From Candidatus Krumholzibacteriia bacterium (GTDB taxonomy: Bacteria; Krumholzibacteriota; Krumholzibacteriia; JAJRXK01): DNA of 42,645 nt. The position numbers and the translations under genes are program-made. Location of the stretch: assembly GCA_035268685.1 (NCBI GenBank), contig DATFKK010000114.1, forward strand, positions 1 through 42,645. Reading direction: 5' to 3'. Within the stretch, counting starts at the first letter, position 1. Every line of letters starts with the position of its first letter. The notes beneath the pieces were generated by a model. It saw only the letters and a program-made list of their open reading frames with translations. It had not been told where the DNA came from and did not search any database. This document shows positions 16,345-25,272 of this stretch, in pieces.

Positions 16345-19300
16345 CGCAGCGCGACGACGGCTACCGCGGCCAGGGCATCGTCCACTGGTTCACCGACAAC
16401 AGCGTCGCGTCGAACGTGCTCATGGTTCTGATCGTCGCCGCCGGCCTGGTGACGCTCACGTCGATGCGGCAGGAGGTCTTCCCGGAGTTCAGTACCGACA
16501 CGATCAGCGTGTCGGTCCCGTATCCGGGCGCGACCCCCTCGGAGGTCGAGGAATCCATCGCGACCAAGATCGAGGAAGCGGTGCAGGGCGTCGACGGGAT
16601 CGACCGTCTGACCTCGTCGAGCAACGAGGGCGCGGGGACCGTGGTGATCGAGGTCGAGGACGGCGCCGACGTGCGCACCGTGCTCGACGACGTGAAGTCG
16701 CGCGTCGACGCAATCGACACCTTCCCGGAGGACGCAGAGAAGCCGGTGATCCAGGAGGTGCTGATCCGCCGGCAGGTGCTGAACGTGGCCATCGCTGCCG
16801 ACGCCGACGAGCGCAGCCTGCGCGAACTCGGAGATCGCGTGCGGGACGAGATCACCCAGCTGCCGAACGTGTCGCAGGCCGACCTGGTGAACGTGCGGCC
16901 CTACGAGATCAGCATCGAGGTCAGCGAACGCGACCTGCGCCGCCACGGCCTGACCTTCGACCAGGTCGCGAACGCGGTGCGCCGCAGCTCGCTCGACCTG
17001 CCGGGCGGTTCGATCAAGACCGAAGGCGGCGAGGTCCTGCTGCGCGGCATCGGCCAGGCCTACCGCGGCGACGACTTCGAGACGATCGTCCTGATCACCC
17101 GGCCCGACGGCACCCGCGTGCTGCTCGGCGACGTGGCCACGGTGGTCGACGGCTTCGCCGACACCGACCAGGCGGCCTACTTCGACGGCCGACCCAGCTC
17201 CATGGTCAAGGTCTTCCGCGTGGGCGAGGAGGACGCGATCCGCATCGCCGACCAGGTGAAGGCCTACGTGGCCCAGGCCGATCGGTGGCTGCCCGAGGGC
17301 GTGCGGCTGGTGATCTGGGACGACAGCTCCGAGATCCTGAAGCAGCGCCGCGACCTGCTGCTGCGCAACGGCTTCTCGGGGTTGGCCCTGGTGATCCTCG
17401 TGCTCACGCTGTTCCTGCGGCTGCGACTGGCACTCTGGGTCAGCCTGGGCATCCCGATCAGTTTCCTCGGTGCGATCGCGCTCATGCCGGTCTTCGGCGT
17501 GACCATCAACATGATCTCGCTGTTCGCGTTCATCGTGGTGCTGGGCATCGTGGTCGACGACGCGATCGTGGTGGGCGAGAACATCTTCACGCACTACCGC
17601 CGCCACGGGAACGGCTTCCGCGCCGCGGTCGAGGGCACGCAGGAAGTCGCCATGCCGGTGACCTTCGGCGTGCTGACCACGGTGGTGGCCTTCATCCCGA
17701 TGTTCTTCATCCCGGGGCTGACGGGGAAGATCTTCGCGGTGATCCCGGCCGTGGTGATCCCGGTCTTGCTGTTCTCGCTGGTCGAGAGCAAGACGGTGCT
17801 GCCCGCCCACCTCAAGCACCTGAAGGGCGAAGGCGGTGAGTGGGGCTGGGGCATGAGGATCGCGGCCATGGTCGTGGCCGCGCTGATCCTGCTGCTCTTC
17901 TACCGCGTGGTCGATCGCGTCGCGGGCATTCCGCTGCCCACGGTGATCTACGTCGGCATCCCGGCCGCGATCGCCGCGGTGATCATCTCGCGATACCAGA
18001 AGGACATCGGCCGGGCGCTCGAGCGCTTCGTGCAGACGCGCTACCGGCCGGTGCTCGACCTGGCCGCGCGCTATCGCTACTTCACCATTGCCGGCGGCGT
18101 GGCCACCCTCGCGATCACGGTGGCCCTGGTGGCCGGCGGCCACATCAAGGTGCGCCTGTTCCCGAACGTCGAATCGGACTCGATCGTCGCCCGGGTCGAC
18201 ATGCCGCTGGGCACCCCGGTCGAGACGACGCGTGAGGCCGTGGCGCGCATCGAGCGCGCCGCCTCCGCGGTCCGGGCCGACCTCGAGGCCGAGCTGGGCG
18301 ACGAGGGTGCGGGCATCTTCCGCCACCGCCTGACCTCGATCGGCTACCAGCCGAGCCTGGCCGAGGGCGGTGGACCCATGGGTCCGGCCGACGGCAACTT
18401 CAGCGGCGGCCACCTCGGGGAGGTCGCGATCGAACTGACGGGCAGCGAGGACCGCACGATCAGCTCCACGGAGATCTCCCGGCGCTGGAAGCAGGAGGTC
18501 GGGGAGATCCCCGGCGCGGTCGGGCTCTCGTTCGTGGCCGATCTCTTCGACGCCGGGGCGCCGATCGACATCCAGTTGGCCTCGACCGACATCGACGAAC
18601 TCGAGTCCACGGCCGACGCGATCAAGGCCGAGCTCACGAACTTCGCCGGCGTGAGCGAGATCACCGACTCCTACGACACGGGCAAGCGCGAGCTACGGGT
18701 GCGGATCCGGCCCGAGGGAGAGATCCTCGGCCTGACCCAGCTCGACGTGGCCCGTCAGGTGCGCCAGGCCTTCTTCGGCGAAGAAGCCCAACGGATCCAG
18801 CGCGGCCGCGACGAGGTGAAGGTCATGGTCCGCTACCCCGAGGACGACCGCCGCAGCCTCGGAGACTTCGAGAGCATGCGCGTGCGCACCCCCGACGGCA
18901 CCGAGGTCCCCTTGCTCCGCGTGGCCGATGTGGAGAGGGGCCGCGGCTTCTCGACGATCCGACGGGTCGACCGTCAGCGCGTGATCAACGTGACCGCCGA
19001 CGTCGACGACGAGGTGGCCAACGCCAACGAGATCCTCGCCGCGGTCGAAGCGAACGCACTCCCTCCGATCCTGCGCGACCACCCGCGCGTGAGCTGGTCG
19101 TTCGAGGGAGAACAGAAGGAACAACGCGACAGCAACCAGGGCCTGATACGCGGCTTCCTGCTGGCCCTGCTCGTGATCTACGCGATGATGGCCATTCCCT
19201 TCCGCAGCTACGTGCATCCGGCGGTCGTGATGAGCGCCGTACCCTTCGGCGTGGTCGGGGCGATCTGGGGCCACATGCTCATGGGCGAACCTCTCAGCCG

Positions 19301-19769
19301 CCTGTCGTTCATCGGCATGATCGCGTTGCTCGGCGTGGTGGTGAACGACAGCCTGGTCATGGTCGACTACATCAACCGCCGTCGGCGCGAGGGCGCCGAC
19401 ATGCACGAGGCCGTGCTCATGGCGGGGCCGGCCCGCTTCCGCGCGATCCTGCTGACCTCGATGACCACCTTCATGGGCCTGCTGCCGATGCTGCTCGAGC
19501 AGAGCCTGCAGGCGCAGTTCCTGATCCCGCTGGCGATCAGCCTTGGCTTCGGGGTGGTCTTCGCCACCGTGGTCACGCTGTTCATCGTGCCGTGCAGCTA
19601 TCTCGTCCTGGAGGATGTCCTGGCCATCTTCGCGAGGGGGGTCTCCCGGCTCCGCGGCCGCGACGCGACGCCCGCACCGATACCCGCTCCCGAGCCGGCC
19701 CGGAGCGCGGGTGCCCGGGCCGTCGGCAACGCATCCTCCGAGGGGGGTCCCGGCGAACATCACCGGTGA
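16341..19769 (+). CDS. RND efflux permease (AcrB/HAE-like), stand-alone
   Basis: This 1142-residue RND transporter has the typical twelve-helix plan: an N-terminal helix (SNVLMVLIVAAGLVTLTSM), a porter domain (VSVPYPGATPSEVEESIATK), TM2-6 with the proton-relay pair in GIVVDDAIVVGEN (D406-D407), an internal repeat, and TM8-12 with GVVVNDSLVMVDYINRR (N1002-D1003). Unlike the permease at 6690 it keeps both TM4 aspartates. An extra hydrophobic pair around WGMRIAAMVVAALILLLFY and TVIYVGIPAAIAAVII (about 505-555) lies between the two halves. The C-terminus is a Pro/Ala-rich hydrophilic tail of about 45 residues. It is the last gene of the TetR-OMF-adaptor-permease operon. Confidence 0.92.
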   Translation: MTQRDDGYRGQGIVHWFTDNSVASNVLMVLIVAAGLVTLTSMRQEVFPEFSTDTISVSVPYPGATPSEVEESIATKIEEAVQGVDGIDRLTSSSNEGAGTVVIEVEDGADVRTVLDDVKSRVDAIDTFPEDAEKPVIQEVLIRRQVLNVAIAADADERSLRELGDRVRDEITQLPNVSQADLVNVRPYEISIEVSERDLRRHGLTFDQVANAVRRSSLDLPGGSIKTEGGEVLLRGIGQAYRGDDFETIVLITRPDGTRVLLGDVATVVDGFADTDQAAYFDGRPSSMVKVFRVGEEDAIRIADQVKAYVAQADRWLPEGVRLVIWDDSSEILKQRRDLLLRNGFSGLALVILVLTLFLRLRLALWVSLGIPISFLGAIALMPVFGVTINMISLFAFIVVLGIVVDDAIVVGENIFTHYRRHGNGFRAAVEGTQEVAMPVTFGVLTTVVAFIPMFFIPGLTGKIFAVIPAVVIPVLLFSLVESKTVLPAHLKHLKGEGGEWGWGMRIAAMVVAALILLLFYRVVDRVAGIPLPTVIYVGIPAAIAAVIISRYQKDIGRALERFVQTRYRPVLDLAARYRYFTIAGGVATLAITVALVAGGHIKVRLFPNVESDSIVARVDMPLGTPVETTREAVARIERAASAVRADLEAELGDEGAGIFRHRLTSIGYQPSLAEGGGPMGPADGNFSGGHLGEVAIELTGSEDRTISSTEISRRWKQEVGEIPGAVGLSFVADLFDAGAPIDIQLASTDIDELESTADAIKAELTNFAGVSEITDSYDTGKRELRVRIRPEGEILGLTQLDVARQVRQAFFGEEAQRIQRGRDEVKVMVRYPEDDRRSLGDFESMRVRTPDGTEVPLLRVADVERGRGFSTIRRVDRQRVINVTADVDDEVANANEILAAVEANALPPILRDHPRVSWSFEGEQKEQRDSNQGLIRGFLLALLVIYAMMAIPFRSYVHPAVVMSAVPFGVVGAIWGHMLMGEPLSRLSFIGMIALLGVVVNDSLVMVDYINRRRREGADMHEAVLMAGPARFRAILLTSMTTFMGLLPMLLEQSLQAQFLIPLAISLGFGVVFATVVTLFIVPCSYLVLEDVLAIFARGVSRLRGRDATPAPIPAPEPARSAGARAVGNASSEGGPGEHHR

Positions 19770-19842
19770 GCGGGATCGGTCACGCCCCCGCCCGCCGAAC
19801 CGTAGGCCATGGTTCGACGACACCATCCCCGGGAGGACCCCC

Positions 19843-20643
19843 ATGCGCCTCTGGATCACCGTGCTCGCCCTGACCACCGCCACGGCCGGCGCGGCCGCGG
19901 AGATCGCCGGCAGCGGCGCAACGACCGCGCAGACGGCACGCTACGCCGACGAACGCTGGGCGGCGCTGGAGGACGTCGACGAATTGCTCACCGTGGGCAA
20001 GTACGAAGCGGCCGTCGAGCGCCTCGAAGAGCTGGTCGCCGAGGATCCGGACGACATCGAGGCGGCCTGGCGTCTGGGCAAGGCCTACGTCGACATCGGC
20101 GAAGTCGAGGCCGAGGTCGGCAGCGAGGACGAGACCCGCGATTACTACCGCCGCGGCGTCGATCAGCTGCGCGCCGCGCGCGCGCTCGACCCCGAGCACC
20201 CCGACGTGAACTTCAATCTGGCCATCGCCATCGGGCGGCACTCGCTCATGGGCGGCAACGGGGACAAGGTCCGCGGCTCGCGCGAAGTCAAGGAACTGGC
20301 CCTGAAGACGATCGAGATCGACCCGGACCACGACGGTGCCTATCATCTGCTCGGCCGCTGGCACCGCGAGGTCGCGTCGCTCGGTTTCTTCACCAAGGCG
20401 CTGGTCCGGGTGGTGTACGGTGGTTTCCCCGATGCCAGCTACGAACAGGCCCTGGAACACTTCCGTCGAGCCTACGCGATCGAACCGCGCATGGCCCACC
20501 GGCTGGAGATCGGGATCGTCCTCGACGAAATGGGTCGCGAGGACGAAGCGCGCGCGGTGTTCGAAGAGGTCCTCGAGATGGAGAGCGACCACGTCGACGC
20601 CTGGCTGATGCGTGCCGAGGCCCAGCGCCGCCTGTCGAGCTGA
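19843..20643 (+). CDS. Exported TPR protein resembling the RMDN (regulator of microtubule dynamics) family
   Basis: ATG 19843 (GGGAGGA at 19831-19837) gives 266 residues with a Sec signal peptide (MRLWITVLALTTATAGAAA). The mature protein is built of TPR helix pairs: DELLTVGKYEAAVERLEELV, AAWRLGKAYVDIGEVEAE, RGVDQLRAARALDPEHPDVN. A central block, AYHLLGRWHREVASLGFFTK then VVYGGFPDASYEQALEHFRR and LEIGIVLDEMGREDEARAVF, follows the order and spacing I remember for eukaryotic RMDN1/FAM82 proteins (HLMGIW, PPSSTYEKALGYFHRA, LLLGKTYLKL). Bacterial members have no known role. It precedes a NYN-domain gene by 30 bases and may be cotranscribed with it. The family match is from memory. Confidence 0.75.
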   Translation: MRLWITVLALTTATAGAAAEIAGSGATTAQTARYADERWAALEDVDELLTVGKYEAAVERLEELVAEDPDDIEAAWRLGKAYVDIGEVEAEVGSEDETRDYYRRGVDQLRAARALDPEHPDVNFNLAIAIGRHSLMGGNGDKVRGSREVKELALKTIEIDPDHDGAYHLLGRWHREVASLGFFTKALVRVVYGGFPDASYEQALEHFRRAYAIEPRMAHRLEIGIVLDEMGREDEARAVFEEVLEMESDHVDAWLMRAEAQRRLSS

Positions 20644-20673
20644 AGGCGGCCGAAACCCTCCCGAGGTCCCCCT

Positions 20674-21432
20674 GTGCAGAACCTGGCCGTGTTCATCGAC
20701 TACGAGAATCTGGCCCTGGCCCAACCCCAGGGCCGGAGCAAGTTCGAGATCCGACGCATCCTCGACCGTCTGGTCGAGAAGGGAAAGGTGGTCTCGAAGG
20801 TCGCCTACTGCGACTGGAGCCGATTCCGCAAACAGACCAGCACTCTCCACGAGTCGGGAGTGGCGCTGGTCGAGATCCCGCACCGCGCGATGACGGGGAA
20901 GAACTCCGCCGACATCCGCCTGGTGGTCGACGCCATGGAGATGTGCCACACCAAGGATCACGTCGACACCTTCGTGATCGTGTCCGGCGACAGCGACTTC
21001 TCGCCGCTGGTGAGCCAGCTCAAGGCGAACGGGAAGACGGTGATCGGAGTGGGCATGCGCGAGTCGACCAGCGAGCTGCTCGCCGAGAACTGTGACGAGT
21101 TCCTGTTCTACGAGGACCTCGTCGAGACACCGAAGACGACGGCGCGGGCCGGAATCCCCGACGACAAGAAGGACGCCTGGGCGCTCTTGTTCGAGACCGT
21201 CCGCGCGCTCCAGAGGGAGGGTCACGATCGCCCCCAGGCCTCGCTGGTGAAGGACACCATGCGCCGCAAGCGCCCCTCGTTCAGCGAGACGGCGCTGGGG
21301 TACGACGCCTTCTCCGACCTGCTCGAAGACGTGCGCGACGCCGGATTCCTGGAACTCGAGGAGGACCCACGGAGTGGAACCTGGGTGGTGACCCGGATCA
21401 AACGCCGGCGCAACCGCCGGTCGAGGTCCTGA
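20674..21432 (+). CDS. NYN-domain (PIN-like) putative RNase with C-terminal OST-HTH/LOTUS domain
   Basis: GTG 20674 (CGAGG upstream) gives 252 residues. Residues 1 to about 150 are a NYN/DUF88 (LabA-like) PIN-fold: AVFIDYENLALA with D9, then SADIRLVVDAMEM, then VSGDSDFSPLV with D106 and D108. These acidic positions fit a metal-dependent nuclease centre. Residues about 165-245 (AWALLFETVRALQREG, ASLVKDTMRRKRPSF, GYDAFSDLLEDVRDAGFLEL) look like an OST-HTH/LOTUS winged helix, which binds RNA in eukaryotic MARF1-type proteins. The C-terminus is basic (RRRNRRSRS). The likely role is RNA binding and cleavage in the cytoplasm; the substrate is unknown. Confidence 0.85.
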   Translation: MQNLAVFIDYENLALAQPQGRSKFEIRRILDRLVEKGKVVSKVAYCDWSRFRKQTSTLHESGVALVEIPHRAMTGKNSADIRLVVDAMEMCHTKDHVDTFVIVSGDSDFSPLVSQLKANGKTVIGVGMRESTSELLAENCDEFLFYEDLVETPKTTARAGIPDDKKDAWALLFETVRALQREGHDRPQASLVKDTMRRKRPSFSETALGYDAFSDLLEDVRDAGFLELEEDPRSGTWVVTRIKRRRNRRSRS

Positions 21433-21483
21433 CCCGCCCCGTAGCACCGCCCCGAAGAGTTCACCCCCCGGACGCGAGTTGCG

Positions 21484-22617
21484 ATGTCGAAGCGAATCCC
21501 GACCCTGTTCCTGGTGCTTTCGGTCGTCACCGCGATCGGCTGCACCCGGGCAGAGGCCACCGAGTCCGACGAGACCCCGACCGACACGCCCCGATGGGAG
21601 GCCGCCGCCATGAGCGACTACCAGAAGCCGAGCGACGAGGAACTCCGTGAGACGCTGGACGACCTGCAGTACCGGGTCACGCAGGAGAGCGGGACCGAGG
21701 TCGCCTTCACCGGTGAGTACTGGAACACCAAGGACCACGGAATCTACGTCGACGTGGTGAGTGGCGAACCCCTGTTCAGCTCGCTCGACAAGTACGAATC
21801 GGGCAGCGGCTGGCCGAGCTTCGTGCGGCCGCTCGACGCGGATCACGTGGTCGAACACGACGACCACGCCTTCGGCATGATGCGGACCGAGGTCCGCAGC
21901 CGTCACGCGGATTCACACCTGGGCCACGTGTTCGGGGACGGCCCCGAGCCCACCGGCCAGCGCTACTGCATCAATTCGGCGGCCCTGCGCTTCGTCCCCG
22001 TCGGGTCGATGGAGAAGCAGGGCTACGGCGACTACCTGAAGCCCTTCGTCGACGCCGGTGTGTTTCCCGCCGGTGCCCCGAACGTGGCCGACACCGAGGC
22101 CCTGACCCAGGACGTCGCACTGCTGGCCGGCGGCTGTTTCTGGGGCGTCGAGCACCTGCTCCGTGAGCTCGACGGTGTGATCGAGACGCGGGTCGGGTAC
22201 ACCGGCGGTACGAAGAAGAACCCCTCCTACCGCGACGTGGTCACCGGTGCGACCGGGCACGCCGAGGCGGTCCGGATCGTCTTCGATCCCTCGAAGATCG
22301 GATACGAGGAGATCCTGGAGTACTTCTTCCGCCTGCACGACCCCACCACCCTGAACCAGCAGGGCAACGACCGGGGCACCCAGTACCGGTCGGCGATCTT
22401 CGTCCGCGACGACGAACAGCGCCGCATCGCCGAGCGCGTGCGCGACGAGGTCGACGCGTCGGGTGCCTGGAAGAACCCCGTCGTGACCACGATCGAGGAC
22501 GCGGGCGCCTGGTACGACGCGGAGGACTACCATCAGGACTACCTGGTGAAGAATCCGGGCGGGTACAACTGCCACTACCTGCGGCCCCCCATCGAGTCGA
22601 CGGCCGGCAGCGAGTAG
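21484..22617 (+). CDS. msrBA: Bifunctional peptide-methionine sulfoxide reductase MsrB-MsrA, lipoprotein
   Basis: This 377-residue fusion begins with a lipoprotein signal ending AIGC (Cys20). The MsrB domain (about 45-172) contains [24 protein letters not shown] cut as [12 protein letters not shown] and [24 protein letters not shown] and the catalytic [11 protein letters not shown] (Cys162). The four zinc-binding Cys of many MsrB proteins are absent. The MsrA domain (about 208-370) contains GGCFWGVE (Cys218), [16 protein letters not shown] and a C-terminal resolving-type Cys363 in [11 protein letters not shown]. MsrA and MsrB reduce the S and R forms of methionine sulfoxide respectively. The lipobox places this enzyme on the periplasmic side, so it needs an external reductant, which is not encoded beside it. 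The order B-A is the reverse of Neisseria PilB (A-B). Confidence 0.93.
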   Translation: MSKRIPTLFLVLSVVTAIGCTRAEATESDETPTDTPRWEAAAMSDYQKPSDEELRETLDDLQYRVTQESGTEVAFTGEYWNTKDHGIYVDVVSGEPLFSSLDKYESGSGWPSFVRPLDADHVVEHDDHAFGMMRTEVRSRHADSHLGHVFGDGPEPTGQRYCINSAALRFVPVGSMEKQGYGDYLKPFVDAGVFPAGAPNVADTEALTQDVALLAGGCFWGVEHLLRELDGVIETRVGYTGGTKKNPSYRDVVTGATGHAEAVRIVFDPSKIGYEEILEYFFRLHDPTTLNQQGNDRGTQYRSAIFVRDDEQRRIAERVRDEVDASGAWKNPVVTTIEDAGAWYDAEDYHQDYLVKNPGGYNCHYLRPPIESTAGSE

Positions 22618-22645
22618 TCCGGGAGCTCCGATCGAGTCCTCTCGA

Positions 22646-22674
22646 GAGCCGGATCCCGGGGCGGGGTCCGGCTC
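22646..22674. terminator. GC-rich hairpin after msrBA
   Basis: An exact 8-bp stem, GAGCCGGA (22646-22653) with TCCGGCTC (22667-22674), starts 29 bases after the msrBA stop. No T run follows, so it may be a weak or factor-assisted terminator. Confidence 0.45.
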
Positions 22675-22833
22675 CCGGCGTGTCCGGGGACCGCCCGGCG
22701 GGCCGATTCGGGGTTGCATCGGGGCTCGTTCCGGGGTTGATTTGGCAGGTTGTCTCGACACCGAATCCGCGAACTGCGCCCGCCCGTTCCCCACGAACGC
22801 GTCGCGGGCGTCCGGACCCGCCGGAGGTGCGCC

Positions 22834-24204
22834 GTGTCCCGCCTGATCGCCCCCGTCCTCGTCCTCGCCGCGCTCGTCGCGCTGGCGCCCCCCGCGGCGG
22901 CCTACCCCGACGGCGAGCGGGTCACCTTCACACCGAGCATCGGCTACATGCTGCTGTCGGAGCGCTCGAACGTGGATCCGGGTGTCTTCCTGGGCGGGAG
23001 CGTGGGCTTCATGTTCAACCGGAACTGGGGGATCGAGGGCACCCTCGGCTACGTGCCCGGGACTTCGCTGCGCGAGTTCTCACCCGAACCCGATCTGCCC
23101 GAGGGCAAGGATGTCGACGTCCGCTACCTGAGCGTCGACCTGCGATACCAGGTCTGGCACGACCGCAACGTGACACCCTACGCCATGGCCGGCTGGCAGG
23201 AGCTGCGCTTCGAACCCGACGACGTCCGCGGCCTGCAGGAGGAATACGAGGGCTTCCAGGCCGGCCTGGGCGCCATGCTCGAGCTCAGCGACGGCGACTA
23301 CCATCGGGTGCAGGCCCGGCTGGAGGGGCGCTACCTGTACAACGATTTCGACGAACCCTTCGTCGACTCGTCGCAGACCGGCCACAGCTTCCTGGTGACC
23401 GGCTCGGTCCAGGTCGAGATCGGTGACAACTGGCACCGCGACACCGACGGTGACGGAATCATCGACCGCTTCGACAACTGTCCCGACACCGGCGAGCGCG
23501 TGGTCGTCGACGCGCAGGGCTGTCCGATCGACAGCGATCAGGACGGCGTGTTCGACGGGATCGACATCGCTCCCGACACGCCCCTCGGCGCCGAGGTCGA
23601 CTCGCTCGGCACGCCGATCGACAGCGACGAGGACGGCGTCTACGACGGCATCGACCAGTGCGTGACCCCGCCGGGCGCGGTCGTCGACGAGCGCGGCTGC
23701 GGCATCGACTCCGACGGCGACACCGTCTTCGACGGCATCGACCAGTGCCCCGGCACCCCCTCGGGCGTGCCCGTCGATCGCGACACCGGCTGCCCGCGCG
23801 TCACCTCGGACGACGAGCGGGAGTTCTACGAGACCGGCCTGTACGTGCTGAGCGAGATCGAGTTCGAGAGCGGCAGTGCCGAGATGCAGGCCGGAGGAAC
23901 CGCCCTGCTCCGCCCGGTCGCCCAGTGGATGCGCAAGTGGCCGAACCTGAAGATCGAGGTCGGCGGCCACACCGACGACCGTGGTTCGCTCGAGGTGAAC
24001 CAGCAGCTGTCGCAGGAACGCGCGCAGACGGTGGTCGACTACATGGTCGACAACTTCGACTGGATCTCGAGCGAGCAGATGGTGGCCGTGGGCTACGGCG
24101 AGGAGAAGCCGATCGCCGACAACGCCACCGAAGAAGGCCGCACGCAGAACCGCCGGGTCGAGTTCCAGATCCTCGAGGGCCGACCGGAGCTGCCGGAAGA
24201 ATAG
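22834..24204 (+). CDS. OmpA-family outer-membrane protein with thrombospondin-type-3-like linker
   Basis: GTG 22834 with GGAGGT at 22823-22828 gives 456 residues. A Sec signal peptide (to about AAA, residue 23) is followed by an N-terminal beta-barrel (about 25-205, alternating strands such as VTFTPSIGYMLL and DLRYQVWHDRNVTPYAMAG). Four Asp-rich calcium-binding-like repeats follow (DTDGDGIIDRFDNCPDTG, DSDQDGVFDGID, DSDEDGVYDGIDQC, DSDGDTVFDGIDQC). The OmpA C-terminal peptidoglycan-binding domain contains IEFESGSAEM, GGHTDDRGS, LSQERAQTVVDYM and TQNRRVEF. This matches OprF/OmpA-type proteins that tie the outer membrane to the cell wall. It is transcribed alone, ending in the strong hairpin at 24231. 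Confidence 0.92.
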   Translation: MSRLIAPVLVLAALVALAPPAAAYPDGERVTFTPSIGYMLLSERSNVDPGVFLGGSVGFMFNRNWGIEGTLGYVPGTSLREFSPEPDLPEGKDVDVRYLSVDLRYQVWHDRNVTPYAMAGWQELRFEPDDVRGLQEEYEGFQAGLGAMLELSDGDYHRVQARLEGRYLYNDFDEPFVDSSQTGHSFLVTGSVQVEIGDNWHRDTDGDGIIDRFDNCPDTGERVVVDAQGCPIDSDQDGVFDGIDIAPDTPLGAEVDSLGTPIDSDEDGVYDGIDQCVTPPGAVVDERGCGIDSDGDTVFDGIDQCPGTPSGVPVDRDTGCPRVTSDDEREFYETGLYVLSEIEFESGSAEMQAGGTALLRPVAQWMRKWPNLKIEVGGHTDDRGSLEVNQQLSQERAQTVVDYMVDNFDWISSEQMVAVGYGEEKPIADNATEEGRTQNRRVEFQILEGRPELPEE

Positions 24205-24230
24205 CCCGGAGACCGATCCGGGTGCTCGAG

Positions 24231-24260
24231 AAGGCCGCCCCGCCGAAGTGGGGCGGCCTT
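24231..24260. terminator. Bidirectional hairpin terminator between convergent genes
   Basis: A perfect 11-bp stem, AAGGCCGCCCC (24231-24241) with GGGGCGGCCTT (24250-24260), and an 8-base loop lie between the OmpA-family gene (+, ends 24204) and the haem-binding gene (-, ends 24273). There is only a short T/A pair at the stem ends and no long T tract on either strand. Confidence 0.7.
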
Positions 24261-24272
24261 CGTCCATCCGGA

Positions 24273-24791
24273 TCAGTGCTCGTGGCCGCCGTGCCCGTCG
24301 TCGGATCCATCGGCCCCGTCGCCGCCGATCTCTTCGCGAAGACGGTCCCGCGTCGACGTGGCCCACGTCACCAGCCGCTCCCGCTCCGCTTCGGTCATCT
24401 GCGCCTCGGGATGCAACGGCAGGTACACCGGCAGTGGCATCTCTCCCGACTCGACCACCTCGGCGATCTCGTCGAGGCAGTCCTGCGCCTCGTAGGCCGT
24501 CATCTCGCCCCAGCGGTCGAAGTCCACGTACTCGCGGCCGTGGGTGGCGTGGTGGGCGACGAGCCACGAGGCCGGGGCCACGTTGCTGTACCACGGCCAC
24601 TCGGTGCCGTGCGTGTGGCAGTCGCCGCAGGAACGCTCGATCAACGAGAGGACGTCGTCGGGGACCTGCAGATTCGCCCGGAGCGTCTGCGAGGGGTCGA
24701 CGGGTGGATTCGGACGATCGGGGCGGTAGAACTGGGCTCCGACGAACACGACGGCCAGACCGATCAGGGTCCGCTTCAGGACGGGCTTCAT
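24273..24791 (-). CDS. Exported/anchored haem-binding-domain protein (CxxCH)
   Basis: ATG 24791, preceded by GGAG, gives 172 residues; the frame extends upstream, but that part overlaps the next gene and has no protein-like features. A short hydrophobic N-terminal segment (VLKRTLIGLAVVFVGAQF) is a signal peptide or anchor. The c-type haem site CGDCH (Cys55, Cys58, His59) is followed by GTEWPWYSNVAPASW and HATHGREYVDFDRW, the pattern of the small haem-binding-domain family (Haem_bd). The tail is His-rich (GHGGHEH) and may bind metal or act as a haem ligand. It should be a periplasmic electron-transfer or sensing protein. It is probably the last gene of a minus-strand operon, 61 bases after the YjbQ-like gene. 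Confidence 0.85.
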   Translation of the reverse strand: MKPVLKRTLIGLAVVFVGAQFYRPDRPNPPVDPSQTLRANLQVPDDVLSLIERSCGDCHTHGTEWPWYSNVAPASWLVAHHATHGREYVDFDRWGEMTAYEAQDCLDEIAEVVESGEMPLPVYLPLHPEAQMTEAERERLVTWATSTRDRLREEIGGDGADGSDDGHGGHEH

Positions 24792-24852
24792 ACCGACTCC
24801 GGACTGGAACAGGGGTGTTCCCGGGCCGAACCTCGGACCGGTCCGGAAACGA

Positions 24853-25272
24853 TTACACCCCCGACAGGTGCGCCGCCACTCGGCGCCGATGCCCGTGATC
24901 ACGATGTTCGTAGACGAAGACACCCTGCCAGGTCCCGAGCGCGGGTCGGCCGTCGAGCACGGGGATCGACAGCGAGATCGGTGTCAACGCCGTCCGCACG
25001 TGGGCGGGCATGTCGTCGGGACCTTCGGCCGTGTGGCGGAACAGTGGGTCGCCCGGTGGAACGGCCCGGCGCATCCACCGCTCCAGGTCGCGCAGGACCT
25101 CGGGGTCGGCATTCTCCATGATCAGGAGCGACGCCGAGGTGTGCCGGCCGTGGAGGGTCAACAGGCCTTCGTCGATTCCGCACGAATGCACCCAGTCGAC
25201 CACGTCGTGGGTGAACTCGTGGGCACCGGGACCGCTGGTCCGGACGGTGAACTCGTGAGTGTACTGCTTCAT
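24853..25272 (-). CDS. yjbQ: YjbQ family (UPF0047) protein, secondary thiamine-phosphate synthase type
   Basis: This 139-residue protein matches the full length of the UPF0047/YjbQ family. Landmarks are HDVVDWVHSCGIDEGLLTLHG cut as HDVVDWVHSCG and LLTLHGRHTSASLLIMEN, then ADPEVLRDLERW, and the C-terminal GTWQGVFVYEHRDHGHRRRV with conserved His/Arg. E. coli YjbQ has weak thiamine-phosphate synthase activity in vivo; the native role of the family is not settled. Its ATG overlaps the stop of the RibD-C-like gene by 4 bases (25269-25272), indicating coupled translation. A TPP riboswitch occurs elsewhere in this window (32848), but no riboswitch precedes this operon. Confidence 0.88.
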   Translation of the reverse strand: MKQYTHEFTVRTSGPGAHEFTHDVVDWVHSCGIDEGLLTLHGRHTSASLLIMENADPEVLRDLERWMRRAVPPGDPLFRHTAEGPDDMPAHVRTALTPISLSIPVLDGRPALGTWQGVFVYEHRDHGHRRRVAAHLSGV

